A stretch of 64,000 nucleotides of DNA from Candidatus Peribacteria bacterium (GTDB lineage: Bacteria; Patescibacteriota; Gracilibacteria; Peribacterales; Peribacteraceae), in assembly GCA_020632295.1 (NCBI GenBank), contig JACKFU010000001.1, forward strand, positions 633,290-697,289, read 5' to 3'. Position 1 is the first letter of the stretch. Each line of letters opens with the position of its first letter. The position numbers and the translations under genes are program-made. The notes beneath the pieces are model-generated. The model had not been told where the DNA came from and searched no databases. It saw only the letters and a program-made list of their open reading frames with translations. This document shows positions 31,706 to 41,221 of this stretch, piece by piece.

Positions 31706-32265
31706 TGATGCATTTCTTTCACTCTCTTACCAGCATTTTAACACCTGTTGCTTTCGCACAAGGCCCTTGTGTTGGCATCACCTGTGGTGCTGGCGGCAAC
31801 CCCCTTCCACTGTTTATTTCGGTAGCTGCTGCTGTAGTGCTCGAGATAGCGTCTGGCCTTGCGGTTGTTTCTGTTGTTGTTGGTGGGGCAATGCTTGTAT
31901 TGAACTTTGGAAACGAATCTCGTGCAGAGAGAGGGCGCAAGGGGATTTTCTACGGACTCGTTGCCTTTGCGGTTGCTCTGAGCTCTCAGGCAATTATTTC
32001 GTTTGCTGTTTCCAAAGCAAATCTTGTTGAGGCTGATGCGCCACATATCAGCATTATGAACGTAACTGTTAGTGCGATGCTTGCGGTCTTTAATGTTGTT
32101 TTTGCTCTTATGATGCTTTTCTTCGGCTTTAAACTTGTTTTAGCTCGTGGTCAACAAGGAGAGTTGGATACCACAAAAAAAGGGTTGGCATGGGCTGTCA
32201 CTGGAGCGATAGGAGTAAACCTGTCGTATGCTCTTATTCGTGCTACGTCACTTCTTGGATTTTAA
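31705..32265 (+). CDS. VirB2-like multi-helix membrane protein 2
   Basis: A 186-residue protein: signal peptide ending VAFAQG, a CVGITCGAGGN disulfide-prone stretch, and four helices in two similar halves, each with a small charged loop (NESRAERGRKG, GQQGELDTTKKG). It looks like a duplicated TrbC/VirB2 unit. Coupled at both ends by TAATG junctions. Confidence 0.75.
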   Translation: MMHFFHSLTSILTPVAFAQGPCVGITCGAGGNPLPLFISVAAAVVLEIASGLAVVSVVVGGAMLVLNFGNESRAERGRKGIFYGLVAFAVALSSQAIISFAVSKANLVEADAPHISIMNVTVSAMLAVFNVVFALMMLFFGFKLVLARGQQGELDTTKKGLAWAVTGAIGVNLSYALIRATSLLGF

Positions 32266-32636
32266 TGCTGCCCCTCCTTTCGTTCATCGCGCAACTGGTA
32301 CCAGTCGCTTCTGCGCAGTCTCCCTACTACAGTATTTATTGCGATGCACTCGGTACGTACTGTGGAGATGGAAAGACATTTGTCATTCACTTAGCACTTC
32401 GAACAGCACAAGTTATCGTCATTCCAACTATTGGTGGTATTTCCGTTATTGCAGTCATTTGGGGAGCCATTAAAATGATGTCTTCATTTGGAGAAGACCA
32501 AGGCAAGGAGGATGCAAAGAAAATTATTATCGCTGCAATTATGGGTATTGTGCTTGCAATTACAGGGGCATTTATCGTGAGTTGGATGTGTAGGGTCGTG
32601 CAGCTTGCAACTGGTGGAAGTATTCCCTGTGGGTAA
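32265..32636 (+). CDS. VirB2/TrbC-like pilin-related protein 3
   Basis: A 123-residue protein with a signal peptide (to PVASAQ), Cys pairs (YCDALGTYCGDG) and two helices separated by SSFGEDQGKEDAKK, ending in Cys-containing VVQLATGGSIPCG. The start is the ATG of the TAATG overlap with gene 2. The three genes likely form subunits of one pilus or secretion channel with PrgI and VirB4 encoded elsewhere in the window. Confidence 0.77.
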   Translation: MLPLLSFIAQLVPVASAQSPYYSIYCDALGTYCGDGKTFVIHLALRTAQVIVIPTIGGISVIAVIWGAIKMMSSFGEDQGKEDAKKIIIAAIMGIVLAITGAFIVSWMCRVVQLATGGSIPCG

Positions 32637-32645
32637 AAACTCATA

Positions 32646-32670
32646 AGCTTTTAGCTTTTAGCTTTTAGCT
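32646..32670. repeat. Heptamer tandem repeat AGCTTTT
   Basis: Three AGCTTTT units and AGCT, in the 51-bp gap before metG. Same unit as at 26900. Confidence 0.9.
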
Positions 32671-32687
32671 ATGTAATCATATGTGGG

Positions 32688-34253
32688 ATGAAGCAATACA
32701 TCACTACCGCTATTGATTATCCAAATGCTGCTCCACATATGGGGCATGTACTCGAAAAGGTTCTTGCAGACGTTATTGCACGTTGGTTTCGTTTGCGTGG
32801 GGATGCGGTGCGTTTTCAAATAGGAACTGATGAACATGGCATAAAAATTCAGCGCACAGCGGAAGATGGAGGAATCACGCCACAAGAACTTGTCGACAGG
32901 AATGTTCCGTTTTTTCAAGAACTCTATCAGAAGCTTCATATAAGTCATGATTACTTTATTCGAACGTCAGACCAAACGACGCACTGGCCAACTGTTATGA
33001 AACTTTGGGAGAAGCTGGTTGAAGCCGAGATGCTAACAAAGAGGAGCTACACAGGATTTTACTGTAGTGGATGTGAGCGATTTATGACCAAGCGTGATCT
33101 TGATGAAAAAGGGGAGTGCCCAAATCACAAAAAGAAGCCTGAAGAAGTAACCGAAGAAAACTGGTTTTTCCTTATGAGCAAAGATACACAGAACTTAAAG
33201 AGTTTGCTGACAGATGCATGGGATGGCGAGTCGTATCGTATTGTGCCAGAGCTCAGAGCTAACGAAACACTTGCTCTCATCGATCAAGGACTTGAAGATG
33301 TGTCGTTTTCCCGACCAACATCTTCGCTCACCTGGGGTATTCCTGTGCCGGGCGATGCTGACCAGACCATGTACGTTTGGTGTGATGCTCTGACGAATTA
33401 TATTTCTGGTTTAGATTATTTTGGTTTGAACCAGAGTGGTCCGAAGGACGGTGCCAAGTGGTGGGATGACGCGCATGTCACGCATGTCATTGGAAAAGAC
33501 ATTGCACGGTTTCATGCTCTCATTTGGCCTGATATGTTAAAACATAGTGGTGTTCGTATTCCTGACCAGTTACTCATTCATGGTTTTCTTACGAGTGAAG
33601 GGGAGAAGATGAGTAAGAGTCTAGGAAACGTTGTAAAGCCCGAAGAAGTTCTTGAGAAATTTAGTGGAAACCCCGATCCTATCCGTTTTTATCTGTCTCA
33701 CGAAGTTCCTGTTGGTCGTGATGGTGATTTTTCTTGGAAGCGATTCGAAGAGTTGTACGATGCAAAGCTTCGTAATGCCTTAGGAAATCTTTTAAACCGA
33801 GTTCTTGTCTTGCTGCAGAAAGAAGGTGGGAATATCGATATTCCCAGCATTCCGGAGTTTGAGCAGCAGGCAAAAGACGGTTGGGACATGTACCAAAACG
33901 CAATGGATCGTTTCGATCTTCATGATGGATTACAAGGCGCAATGCGTCTTGTCGACCTTTCGAATGCTGGCATTGATGCAACAAAGCCATGGACACTTAC
34001 TGGCACAGAGAAGATTCAGAATCTTTCGTGTCTTGCAGAAAGCTTACGTCTCATTGGATTACTTCTTTTGCCATTTATTCCCGATACAGCCCAGCGAATA
34101 AGTAAGCAGCTCAACGTGCCCTACGCTGAAGAAATGTTGAACAAAAATTTTGTTCTTAAAAATGATGAGCGTGATCTGACTGAGTGGGGAAGTGTAAGAA
34201 AAGACTGGAAACAGATTGGGGAACCCAGTATTCTCTTTGCGCCTATTTTGTAA
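32688..34253 (+). CDS. metG: Methionyl-tRNA synthetase
   Basis: A 521-residue class I synthetase. The HIGH-type motif is PHMGH at 16-20 and KMSKS is exact at 307-311. The zinc-knuckle region keeps two Cys pairs in CSGCERF and a CPNHKK stretch, one position of which is His. It charges initiator and elongator tRNA-Met. It lacks the C-terminal tRNA-binding domain of longer forms. The leader contains the heptamer repeat and no Shine-Dalgarno. Confidence 0.97.
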   Translation: MKQYITTAIDYPNAAPHMGHVLEKVLADVIARWFRLRGDAVRFQIGTDEHGIKIQRTAEDGGITPQELVDRNVPFFQELYQKLHISHDYFIRTSDQTTHWPTVMKLWEKLVEAEMLTKRSYTGFYCSGCERFMTKRDLDEKGECPNHKKKPEEVTEENWFFLMSKDTQNLKSLLTDAWDGESYRIVPELRANETLALIDQGLEDVSFSRPTSSLTWGIPVPGDADQTMYVWCDALTNYISGLDYFGLNQSGPKDGAKWWDDAHVTHVIGKDIARFHALIWPDMLKHSGVRIPDQLLIHGFLTSEGEKMSKSLGNVVKPEEVLEKFSGNPDPIRFYLSHEVPVGRDGDFSWKRFEELYDAKLRNALGNLLNRVLVLLQKEGGNIDIPSIPEFEQQAKDGWDMYQNAMDRFDLHDGLQGAMRLVDLSNAGIDATKPWTLTGTEKIQNLSCLAESLRLIGLLLLPFIPDTAQRISKQLNVPYAEEMLNKNFVLKNDERDLTEWGSVRKDWKQIGEPSILFAPIL

Positions 34254-34264
34254 CTATCTTTATT

Positions 34265-34570
34265 ATGTTTGATCCAATGGCAGATCTTGCTTCCGGTGGC
34301 TCCATTGCCGATACTGATGATTCACCTGTATCAGCACGTGAACCAAAGAAGCAATCTGGCGGAGACCGCAAGTTCGCAGATGAGCTGAGCTCCGTTACTA
34401 TTCACGCACGTCAGCGTACGTTTTATATTGATCTCAAAGAGAGCTCAAATGGTAAGTTCTTCAAGGTGTCTGAAAAGTCTCGCGGAGGCCAAAAGACTAC
34501 TATCATGTTCGATGCAGAAGATCTCGAAAAGTTCATCGAAGCATTCGAGCAGATGAAGGAATACGTTTAG
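34265..34570 (+). CDS. DUF3276/PUR-alpha-like nucleic acid-binding protein
   Basis: A 101-residue protein. A disordered acidic start leads into ARQRTFYIDLKESSNGKFFK, VSEKSRGGQKTTIMFDAEDL and EKFIEAFEQM, one PUR repeat (beta-strands and a helix) as in bacterial DUF3276 proteins that bind single-stranded DNA or RNA. Start chosen at MFDPMADLASG, 11 bases after metG. Shares TTAG with the convergent SLH gene. Confidence 0.85.
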   Translation: MFDPMADLASGGSIADTDDSPVSAREPKKQSGGDRKFADELSSVTIHARQRTFYIDLKESSNGKFFKVSEKSRGGQKTTIMFDAEDLEKFIEAFEQMKEYV

Positions 34571-35835
34571 AGATCCAGCTCATCAACGGGTACGACGTAC
34601 CCGTTGACTCTGGGGTTACTAATCATCATATACACGACAATTTTCGACGCTTCAGCCCGGGTAATTGCTTGCCCGGGTTTGAACGTGCCATCATCGTAAC
34701 CCGAAATAAAGTCGTAACTCAGAGCAGTTTCTATGTATGAGGAGAACCAGTCTGATTTCTCTACATCAGAAAATCGATTACTGTAATCCAGGTCATCAAA
34801 TGGCTGTAGTTTTGTTGCTGTAAGGAGAATTTTCAGCGCTTCTGCTCGGTTGACTGGTGCGTCAGGCTGGAAGGTTCCGTCTGGGTATCCTTCGACAATT
34901 CCTTTCTGTGCTGCTGCATAGATAATGTCTCTCTTTGCAATGACATCCTCGTTTTCATGTGGCCGCAGAGACTTTCTGACATCGGAAAACTCCAATGAGT
35001 TATCTTCACTCATTACCGGATTAATACAACTGGAGAGCAGTGCAATTTTGAGGAGTTCGTAGCGACTAATCTCTCTATCTGGTTGAAACATTGCACCGTT
35101 CTCGGTCCAGTATCCCTTAATAATTCTTGGGCCGTTTTCTCCTGCTTTCATTTCACTGAGCACAGTGACAAATGCCTTGCTCCAGTGCCCCTCAATGTCA
35201 TGCAGTGTGTCCGATGGCCCAGCATGGAATAGGCACGGATTTTCGAGAGGGTCACTTCCTAGGCGAACTTCTTCACCATCTGTAGTGCCATCTTGGTCTG
35301 TATCTTCTGCAAAGATATCTGTACCGTAGGTAAACTCATCGAGATTCGTGAGTCCGTCGTTGTCTGCATCTTCCTCGGCATCGCTGCGCTTGTCTCTTGC
35401 GAGGTTCTGTTCAATTTCATATTCATCCGGTAGACCGTCACTATCACTATCTTGTCGGTATTCTTTTTGAAGCGGGAACGGATCATCTTTGTCGTTTATA
35501 CCGTCGCCGTCGGTATCTTGGAGTGCACGATCTGTTCCTAGTAGGTCCTCTTGGCCGTTTGTTAATCCATCGTTATCAAGGTCGTACGTAATATCATCCG
35601 TTCTATCGAGCGGATCTCGTCCCGCTTGCATCTCTGCGCCGTCTGCTTCACCACCGGAGTCGGTATCTGCATTAAAGGGGTCGGTTTCTCCAGTATTGAC
35701 AATACCATCGCCGTTGGTGTCTTCCTCGCTGTTAAGGAGCCCATCACCATCGTAGTCATTTGTATTTTGGCTAAACTGTGCTGCAGCAGAAAGTGGCAGT
35801 GCAAGGAAGATGAGGATGGTAGCAGCGATTCGCAT
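34567..35835 (-). CDS. Surface protein with thrombospondin type 3 and SLH repeats
   Basis: A 422-residue exported protein: signal peptide (MRIAATILIFLALPLSAAAQ), about five Asp-rich calcium-binding TSP3-type repeats (DYDGDGLLNSEEDTNGDG, DNDGLTNGQEDLLG), then three S-layer homology domains (IEGHWSKAFV, GIVEGYPDGTFQPDAPVNRA, FISGYDDGTFKPGQAITRAE). SLH domains anchor S-layer or surface proteins to pyruvylated cell-wall polymer. Start at MRIAATIL, the only good signal-peptide start. It follows fmt by 25 bp on the same strand. Confidence 0.93.
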   Translation of the reverse strand: MRIAATILIFLALPLSAAAQFSQNTNDYDGDGLLNSEEDTNGDGIVNTGETDPFNADTDSGGEADGAEMQAGRDPLDRTDDITYDLDNDGLTNGQEDLLGTDRALQDTDGDGINDKDDPFPLQKEYRQDSDSDGLPDEYEIEQNLARDKRSDAEEDADNDGLTNLDEFTYGTDIFAEDTDQDGTTDGEEVRLGSDPLENPCLFHAGPSDTLHDIEGHWSKAFVTVLSEMKAGENGPRIIKGYWTENGAMFQPDREISRYELLKIALLSSCINPVMSEDNSLEFSDVRKSLRPHENEDVIAKRDIIYAAAQKGIVEGYPDGTFQPDAPVNRAEALKILLTATKLQPFDDLDYSNRFSDVEKSDWFSSYIETALSYDFISGYDDGTFKPGQAITRAEASKIVVYMMISNPRVNGYVVPVDELDL

Positions 35836-35860
35836 GAGACGGTGACTGTAGTATACAGGG

Positions 35861-36721
35861 TTACTGTCTCCCGTGCTTCCAATCGTTTGCGGGCATGGGT
35901 TTTTTGCCTGCTGGCTGCACAGTGACGAGAAAAATATCTGTATCACAGCAGCGAAGTGGAACGCTATTTTTTGTTTCTGTGAGGGATACTTTTATGAGTT
36001 TCACATCTTCACCGTTGATACTGACACGTACTCCCGGCCAGGGGACAAGTGCGCGGACGTGTCTGTCGAGATCCACTGCTTTCATTGTGCTCGGGTCAAT
36101 TGTGCCTAATTCTTTACTGAGCTTATGGCAGGTGCGGACTTCTGATGCAACTTGAGGGGTCTCTGAAAGAGGTTTTTTTAGGGTGCTTGTCAGGAGTGCT
36201 GCTCCCATTGCTGCAAGTGTGTCGTGGAGTGTTTCGATCGTTTCGTTTTCCTGTAATGGCATCGACTGCTGTGCAAGGATCGGGCCTGCATCAAGCTCTT
36301 TTACCATGCGTTGAATGGTAATACCGGTTTCGGTGTCTCCATGAATGATTGCACTTTGCATAGGGCTTGCACCGCGCCATCTGGGAAGGAGAGATGCATG
36401 TAGATTTACTGGGGCAATTGTTGGTGCACTGAGAATATGCTCTTTCAGAATTTGCCCGTACGCAACCACCACGAGGAAGTCGTGGTCGATGTTAGGGTAC
36501 TCTTTGTTTATATCCTGTGGCTGTAGTATAGAAATACCTGCTTCGAGCGCTGCCTGTTTCACCGGTGTTGGATGTATTTCTTGTTTTCTTCCAACCGGTT
36601 TATCTGGCTGAGATATGACGAGCTTTACGTCAAACGCATTGTCATTTATAAGGGATTTCAGCGTAGGAACGGCAAATTCTGGGGTGCCGGCGAAGATGAT
36701 GCTTTTTGGAGTATTGGCCAT
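35861..36721 (-). CDS. fmt: Methionyl-tRNA formyltransferase
   Basis: A 286-residue Fmt. IIFAGTPEFAVPTLKSL is the start, and VNLHASLLPRWRGASPM holds the catalytic Asn-His pair with SLLPRWRGA. The C-terminal OB-type domain is present but short (family about 310). It formylates initiator Met-tRNA. It lies next to metG's neighbourhood, divergent from rbfA. Confidence 0.95.
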   Translation of the reverse strand: MANTPKSIIFAGTPEFAVPTLKSLINDNAFDVKLVISQPDKPVGRKQEIHPTPVKQAALEAGISILQPQDINKEYPNIDHDFLVVVAYGQILKEHILSAPTIAPVNLHASLLPRWRGASPMQSAIIHGDTETGITIQRMVKELDAGPILAQQSMPLQENETIETLHDTLAAMGAALLTSTLKKPLSETPQVASEVRTCHKLSKELGTIDPSTMKAVDLDRHVRALVPWPGVRVSINGEDVKLIKVSLTETKNSVPLRCCDTDIFLVTVQPAGKKPMPANDWKHGRQ

Positions 36722-36752
36722 TGGTGGAAGTATAGCGAAAAACTTGTAACAA

Positions 36753-36782
36753 TTAACTGTTAACTGTTAACTGTTCACTGTT
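36753..36782. repeat. Heptamer tandem repeat TTAACTG
   Basis: Three TTAACTG units, TTCACTG and TT, ending directly at the rbfA ATG (36783). It forms the whole visible leader of that gene. Confidence 0.92.
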
Positions 36783-37115
36783 ATGTCAAAGCGCCCAAAG
36801 ATGTTGGCATCTGTTGTTCGCGAGGTCATTGCACCCGTGGTGCGATTGTGTCCACAGGAATGCAAGATGGTATCCATTACTGAAGTAGATGTTTCTGAGG
36901 ATTTCTCGTACGCAACCGTGTACATCAGCGCACTAGATCACGCTGATTTGGCACTATCATTTTTAGAATCTCGGCTTCCTGAACTTAAGACAAAAATGGG
37001 TTCACTGTATCGTAAACGTATTCCCGAACTTCGGTTTCGTATTGACCCACTTACTGCACGGAGCGGAAAACTTGATTCGTTGCTTTCTGAAGCGCAGCAA
37101 CACACTGACAACTAA
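36783..37115 (+). CDS. rbfA: Ribosome-binding factor A
   Basis: A 110-residue KH-domain RbfA (VREVIAPVVRLCPQECKMVS, ITEVDVSEDFSYATVYISAL, RIPELRFRIDPLTARSGKLD). It helps mature the 30S subunit at low temperature. The start codon directly follows the heptamer tract. It precedes the DHH phosphoesterase gene, a common pairing in bacteria. Confidence 0.92.
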   Translation: MSKRPKMLASVVREVIAPVVRLCPQECKMVSITEVDVSEDFSYATVYISALDHADLALSFLESRLPELKTKMGSLYRKRIPELRFRIDPLTARSGKLDSLLSEAQQHTDN

Positions 37116-37207
37116 ACCAATCGAAATACACTCATCACGTTAAACGACTCGCCTCGCAATACGTGATCGTTGGAACGAACAACTGCTCCACGTATTATTA
37201 CTCCCTT

Positions 37208-38173
37208 ATGTTAAAACGGGATGATGTTCAACGGAGTGTAGATCTCCTCTCGGGAGCGTCTCGTATTGTCACCATGTGTCACAGTAATCCTGATGGCGAC
37301 GCTATTGGCTCGCTTCTTGGCATTACGCTTCTTCTTGAGCAGCAGCTTCCTCATGTTCCTATTCAGTGTGTCTGTAAAGATCCTACACCAGAGACGCTAC
37401 AGTTTCTGCCAGGAACGAGTCGCATTGTTCACAACCTGCTTCCGTGCGAAGGAGATGTCTATGTGTTCCTCGATAGTGCAGAGCCAAAACTCACGGGTTT
37501 TCACGAGCAGTATCCGCAGGTATTTGATGCATCACTACCTTCTATTTCTATCGATCACCACCCAACAAACTCGCATTTCGCTCAGATCAACTTAATAGAT
37601 GCAACAGCTGCATCTGCGTGTGAGATTGTTGTGGAGTTTGCTGACAATGTTTCGTGGAATATATCGCCAGATATAGCGACCTGTCTTCTGACAGGTGTAT
37701 ATACCGATACGGGTGGGCTACTGCATAGCAATACATCTGTACAGGTCTATAGGACTGTTGCGCGACTTCTGCGAAGTGGTGCACGGCAACAAGAGATAGT
37801 AAAACGCGTCTTTCGTACTGCAAAACTCAGCACACTCAAGCTCTGGGGTCGCGTACTTGAGAAAATATCTCTGACGGATGAAGGTGGTGCAATTACTGCT
37901 GTCACCAGGGGGGATTTTGCTGCAACAGGTGCTGACTATAGTGAGTTAACAGGAGCGATTGATTATGTGAATGCAGTTCCTGGTATGCGTTTTTCTATGA
38001 TACTTTCCGAACGAGATGGGAAAGTGAAGGGGTCACTTCGAACACTTCGAGATGACGTAGATGTCTCTGCAATGGCGGGAAAGTTTGATGGAGGAGGACA
38101 CAAAAAAGCTGCTGGATTTGCCTTACCCGGGAAGTTAAAACCTGAAGTACGTTGGAAGGTCGTTCATGATTAG
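37208..38173 (+). CDS. DHH family phosphoesterase (NrnA-like nanoRNase/pAp phosphatase)
   Basis: A 321-residue DHH/DHHA1 protein. CHSNPDGDAIGSLLGI, VFLDSAEP, SIDHHPTN (DHH motif) and the DHHA1 ending GKFDGGGHKKAAGF are clear. NrnA-like enzymes degrade very short RNA and 3'-phosphoadenosine 5'-phosphate. Start at MLKRDDVQ by family. With rbfA it forms the known rbfA-nrnA arrangement. Shares TTAG with VirB4. Confidence 0.92.
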   Translation: MLKRDDVQRSVDLLSGASRIVTMCHSNPDGDAIGSLLGITLLLEQQLPHVPIQCVCKDPTPETLQFLPGTSRIVHNLLPCEGDVYVFLDSAEPKLTGFHEQYPQVFDASLPSISIDHHPTNSHFAQINLIDATAASACEIVVEFADNVSWNISPDIATCLLTGVYTDTGGLLHSNTSVQVYRTVARLLRSGARQQEIVKRVFRTAKLSTLKLWGRVLEKISLTDEGGAITAVTRGDFAATGADYSELTGAIDYVNAVPGMRFSMILSERDGKVKGSLRTLRDDVDVSAMAGKFDGGGHKKAAGFALPGKLKPEVRWKVVHD

Positions 38174-40146
38174 ACCTCTTCGTTGGTTTCTTGTTCTAGC
38201 TGACCGTCGGAGTTGATACCTTTTGGAATGAGTTCTTCGCCATTTTTTTTCGCTTCTTCTTCTCGTTTTTGCGCTTTGCGAATTGCCAGAACTTCCTCGG
38301 GATTTGTTGTAATAATTTCTTCTTCCTGAGGACTTGCAACAATTTGAATGGCAACGTGCTTATTTCCTGCGAAGAAGAGCCCCTGTCCGACATCGGAGTT
38401 GAGGAGGAGATACTTTTCACCATCGGTCAGGTAGAAGAGTTTTTGCAGATTATCTACTGCAGTAGGGGATTGCTTCAGCAGAACTTGTAGGGCGGCATTT
38501 GTAATAATTGGTTTTCCAAATGGAGAGTTAACGAAGTCTTCGACATCCTGTGTGATTGTCGTCACACCAAGGTAGTACTTTCGCGCCCGTTTAATAAGAC
38601 CGTAGAGGAAGCGTGCAGAGTCGTCATATTGCATCAGGTTCCATGCCTCGTCGATGACGAGGAAGCGACGCTTAAGTTCTGCGCGAATGCGGTTCCAGAG
38701 GAAGTTGAGGACAATGTACATGGCGATGGGCCTTAACTGTTCTTCTAGGTCTCGAATCTGGAATACGACCATTTGATTGTCTACTTCGACGTTGGTTTGT
38801 TTGTTAAATAGTCCGGCGTAACTTCCGTCTGTATATTTCTGGAGTGTCTTGGCCATATTTTCTCCGCCATCACTTGTCATGAGAACATCGACAAGTTCGT
38901 GCATTGTTGGTGGCTCCATATCACCAGGGTTTTCTGTCGTGAGGTCGATACCACGCAGTGCATATGTATCGAGAATAGCCTTATCGAGAATGCCGTCTTC
39001 TGCTGGTGTAAGCGTACCAAGCATAATTTTAAAGAGACCGTGCAGTGTAATTACTGCTGCACGCAGTACCTCTCCCGTTTGTGCGTCGTCACCTCGTACC
39101 GCTTTTGGCAGGTCAAATGGGTTAATCCGAAATGAACTTTGCAGTGAGAGGGGAATGTATGTTCCACCGACGGTTTTACAGAGATCGACGTATTCGTTTT
39201 CGGGGTCAATAACAAAGACGTCGGTGCCAAACATCATTGATCGGAGGATTTCAAGTTTCACTGCAAACGACTTACCAGCACCGGATGTTGCAAATACCGT
39301 TGCATTTGCATTTGGGAGATCGAACCTATCAAAGATAACAAGCGAGTCATTATGACGATTGATTCCGTAGAGAATACCGTGGTCGTCTGTTAAGTCGCTG
39401 GAGCTAAATGGGAAGCTTGTTGCTAGCGGAGAGGTATTCATGTTGCGGTTAATTTCCAGTTCATCGATAGCAAGTGGAAGGGAAGAGATCCATCCGTGTT
39501 CCATCTGGAAGAATGCAGGTTTTGAGAGTACAAGTTTTCCTCCAAGAAGTGATTCGACATCTGTCTGCAGTCGCTTGAGTTTTTCTTCATCTTCTGCGTA
39601 GATTGTGATGTACATACCAAACTGATAGAGTTTCTCTCGTCCGCGTGCCAGCAAGTCTCGCAGTTCTTCAGCATCTTGTAATGCTGCTTCGAGCGATGGG
39701 TCACGCACAATTCCGCGTTGCTCGAGAATGCGAATGCTCGAACGCATTTCCGCTACCTTCTTCCTGAGCATTTTCATAATCGCTTTATTACTTGTTGGGT
39801 AAATGAAGTGGACAATATCCATCTGCGCATCAAAATTAATTGCCTGACTTAGCCAGTTAGGATACGCATAGTTTGGCCAGTTATAGACGTAGAGCGTTCT
39901 GCTGTAGACGTCGTTCAGTACTAATTCTGTTGCACGTACTTCCATACCCGCAGGTGCAATAAGATCGAGTGTTTTCTGTAACCCCTCTTCGTAATGTGCA
40001 ATTGTTTCGCGCTCCTCCGTCGTCAAATCTCTTTGTTTTGCTGCACGTAATACTTGCGTTGTCTGTTTGTGCAACCCCAGCAGGTCATCGAATGCCTGAA
40101 TGAGAATGGAGGGAGTGCCTTTTGATGGTTGTGTGTTTGCCGCCAT
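38170..40146 (-). CDS. VirB4/TraC-type secretion ATPase
   Basis: A 658-residue motor ATPase. Walker A FATSGAGKS ends at residue 293, Walker B is RRFLVIDEAWNLM, and the N-terminal part has the TraG-VirB4 fold (MEVRATELVLNDVYSRTLYV). It is in the correct class to power a type IV secretion or conjugative-pilus-like machine. PrgI, a TraC-like domain and VirB2-like proteins are encoded 6-24 kb away. A Gln/Glu/Lys-rich tail ends the protein. Confidence 0.93.
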   Translation of the reverse strand: MAANTQPSKGTPSILIQAFDDLLGLHKQTTQVLRAAKQRDLTTEERETIAHYEEGLQKTLDLIAPAGMEVRATELVLNDVYSRTLYVYNWPNYAYPNWLSQAINFDAQMDIVHFIYPTSNKAIMKMLRKKVAEMRSSIRILEQRGIVRDPSLEAALQDAEELRDLLARGREKLYQFGMYITIYAEDEEKLKRLQTDVESLLGGKLVLSKPAFFQMEHGWISSLPLAIDELEINRNMNTSPLATSFPFSSSDLTDDHGILYGINRHNDSLVIFDRFDLPNANATVFATSGAGKSFAVKLEILRSMMFGTDVFVIDPENEYVDLCKTVGGTYIPLSLQSSFRINPFDLPKAVRGDDAQTGEVLRAAVITLHGLFKIMLGTLTPAEDGILDKAILDTYALRGIDLTTENPGDMEPPTMHELVDVLMTSDGGENMAKTLQKYTDGSYAGLFNKQTNVEVDNQMVVFQIRDLEEQLRPIAMYIVLNFLWNRIRAELKRRFLVIDEAWNLMQYDDSARFLYGLIKRARKYYLGVTTITQDVEDFVNSPFGKPIITNAALQVLLKQSPTAVDNLQKLFYLTDGEKYLLLNSDVGQGLFFAGNKHVAIQIVASPQEEEIITTNPEEVLAIRKAQKREEEAKKNGEELIPKGINSDGQLEQETNEEV

Positions 40147-40192
40147 ATAATCTTTAAATTATAGCACAAATTGCTATTTTCGGCGACTATTT

Positions 40193-41023
40193 TTACTGAA
40201 AGAACCCAGAACCCCCTCTACGGCTCCATTTACTGCCTTTCTCGAGGATATTCAGGTCTTTTATGCCAGGGACATCAATGACTCTTAAGCCCGCAATAAG
40301 AATCTCTCTGTTGTTTGAAACCGCCTGATATCGGTCTTTGGCAATATCGAGCAGTGTTTCAAATCTGTCGATCATATCCCCAGTTTGATCCGTTTTGGTG
40401 TCGATAGCGGCATAATCGCTATTTGCAGTTGCAAGCTGCTCTTCGATATCACTTGCTCGTCCATAATCCTGGTCTCTTAGAGCAGTTTTAAGTTCACGCT
40501 CCATATCCCGGGCAGCATTACGCTTCTCCCGTGATTCATCTTTTTGCTGCTCGTAGAGTACATTGAGTTCTTCGAGTTTACGTTCGGTGAGGATAATCAC
40601 ATTTTTGAGTGATTGAATATAGCTTTCTAACGTCGTTGCACGTGTAGTGCTTCTGTTGAGCGTATCAACAACATCGACTTGCAAAATACTACCCACCTCA
40701 CGCAGTAGAGCAAAATTCTCATCAGTATCGCTGTGAGACTGTGCTTCGAGGAAGCGCGTCATTGCCTGTATACCTAGCATTGCGTTTTCTGTAGGCAAAA
40801 GAATACCCTGTGCTGCATATAAGCTCACATACACACCGAGCGTTGCACTAGGGCGACTCACATGGATAACATCACTGATGATTTTTTCTAGTGATAGTAC
40901 TGCGCTTTTAGCAGCGCTCCCATATGGTTCTTGTGTGTCTTCTTTTGTAGTACCACATCCTATGAGAAGAAGGCAGGGGATTATTCCAGTAGCTACTACC
41001 CTTTTTAGGCTTTGTACGTTCAT
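40193..41023 (-). CDS. Lipoprotein with coiled coil
   Basis: A 276-residue lipoprotein: lipobox LLIGC with Cys23, then a helical body with a strong coiled coil at about 155-235 (EELNVLYEQQKDESREKRNA, RDMERELKTALRDQDYG). Unknown family. Anchored outside the cytoplasmic membrane. It lies 46 bp upstream of VirB4 on the same strand, so a role in the same secretion apparatus is possible. Confidence 0.75.
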   Translation of the reverse strand: MNVQSLKRVVATGIIPCLLLIGCGTTKEDTQEPYGSAAKSAVLSLEKIISDVIHVSRPSATLGVYVSLYAAQGILLPTENAMLGIQAMTRFLEAQSHSDTDENFALLREVGSILQVDVVDTLNRSTTRATTLESYIQSLKNVIILTERKLEELNVLYEQQKDESREKRNAARDMERELKTALRDQDYGRASDIEEQLATANSDYAAIDTKTDQTGDMIDRFETLLDIAKDRYQAVSNNREILIAGLRVIDVPGIKDLNILEKGSKWSRRGGSGFFQ

Positions 41024-41221
41024 CCTATTATTTTACCGTTAAATGTCTTGAATAACAATAGAGTTCAGGTGGACGAACGTGCATACAATTTGTGTTCAAA
41101 ACATGAGTATAAACTGTATGCAAGATCAAATATTGTTTTCAAGTGTATACAGTAAGTAAAAATGCTACAGTTAGCTTACTTTTTTGAGTAGCACTTTTGT
41201 TCACTCGTCAGTTTTTACACG
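41024..41221. other. Intergenic region between divergent lipoprotein and argS
   Basis: 198 bp, AT-rich, with no gene. It holds a possible hairpin (TGCTAC near 41163 with GTAGCA near 41190 around a T-rich loop) and several TATAC/TATAA strings that could be promoters for both sides, none of them well spaced. Confidence 0.5.
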
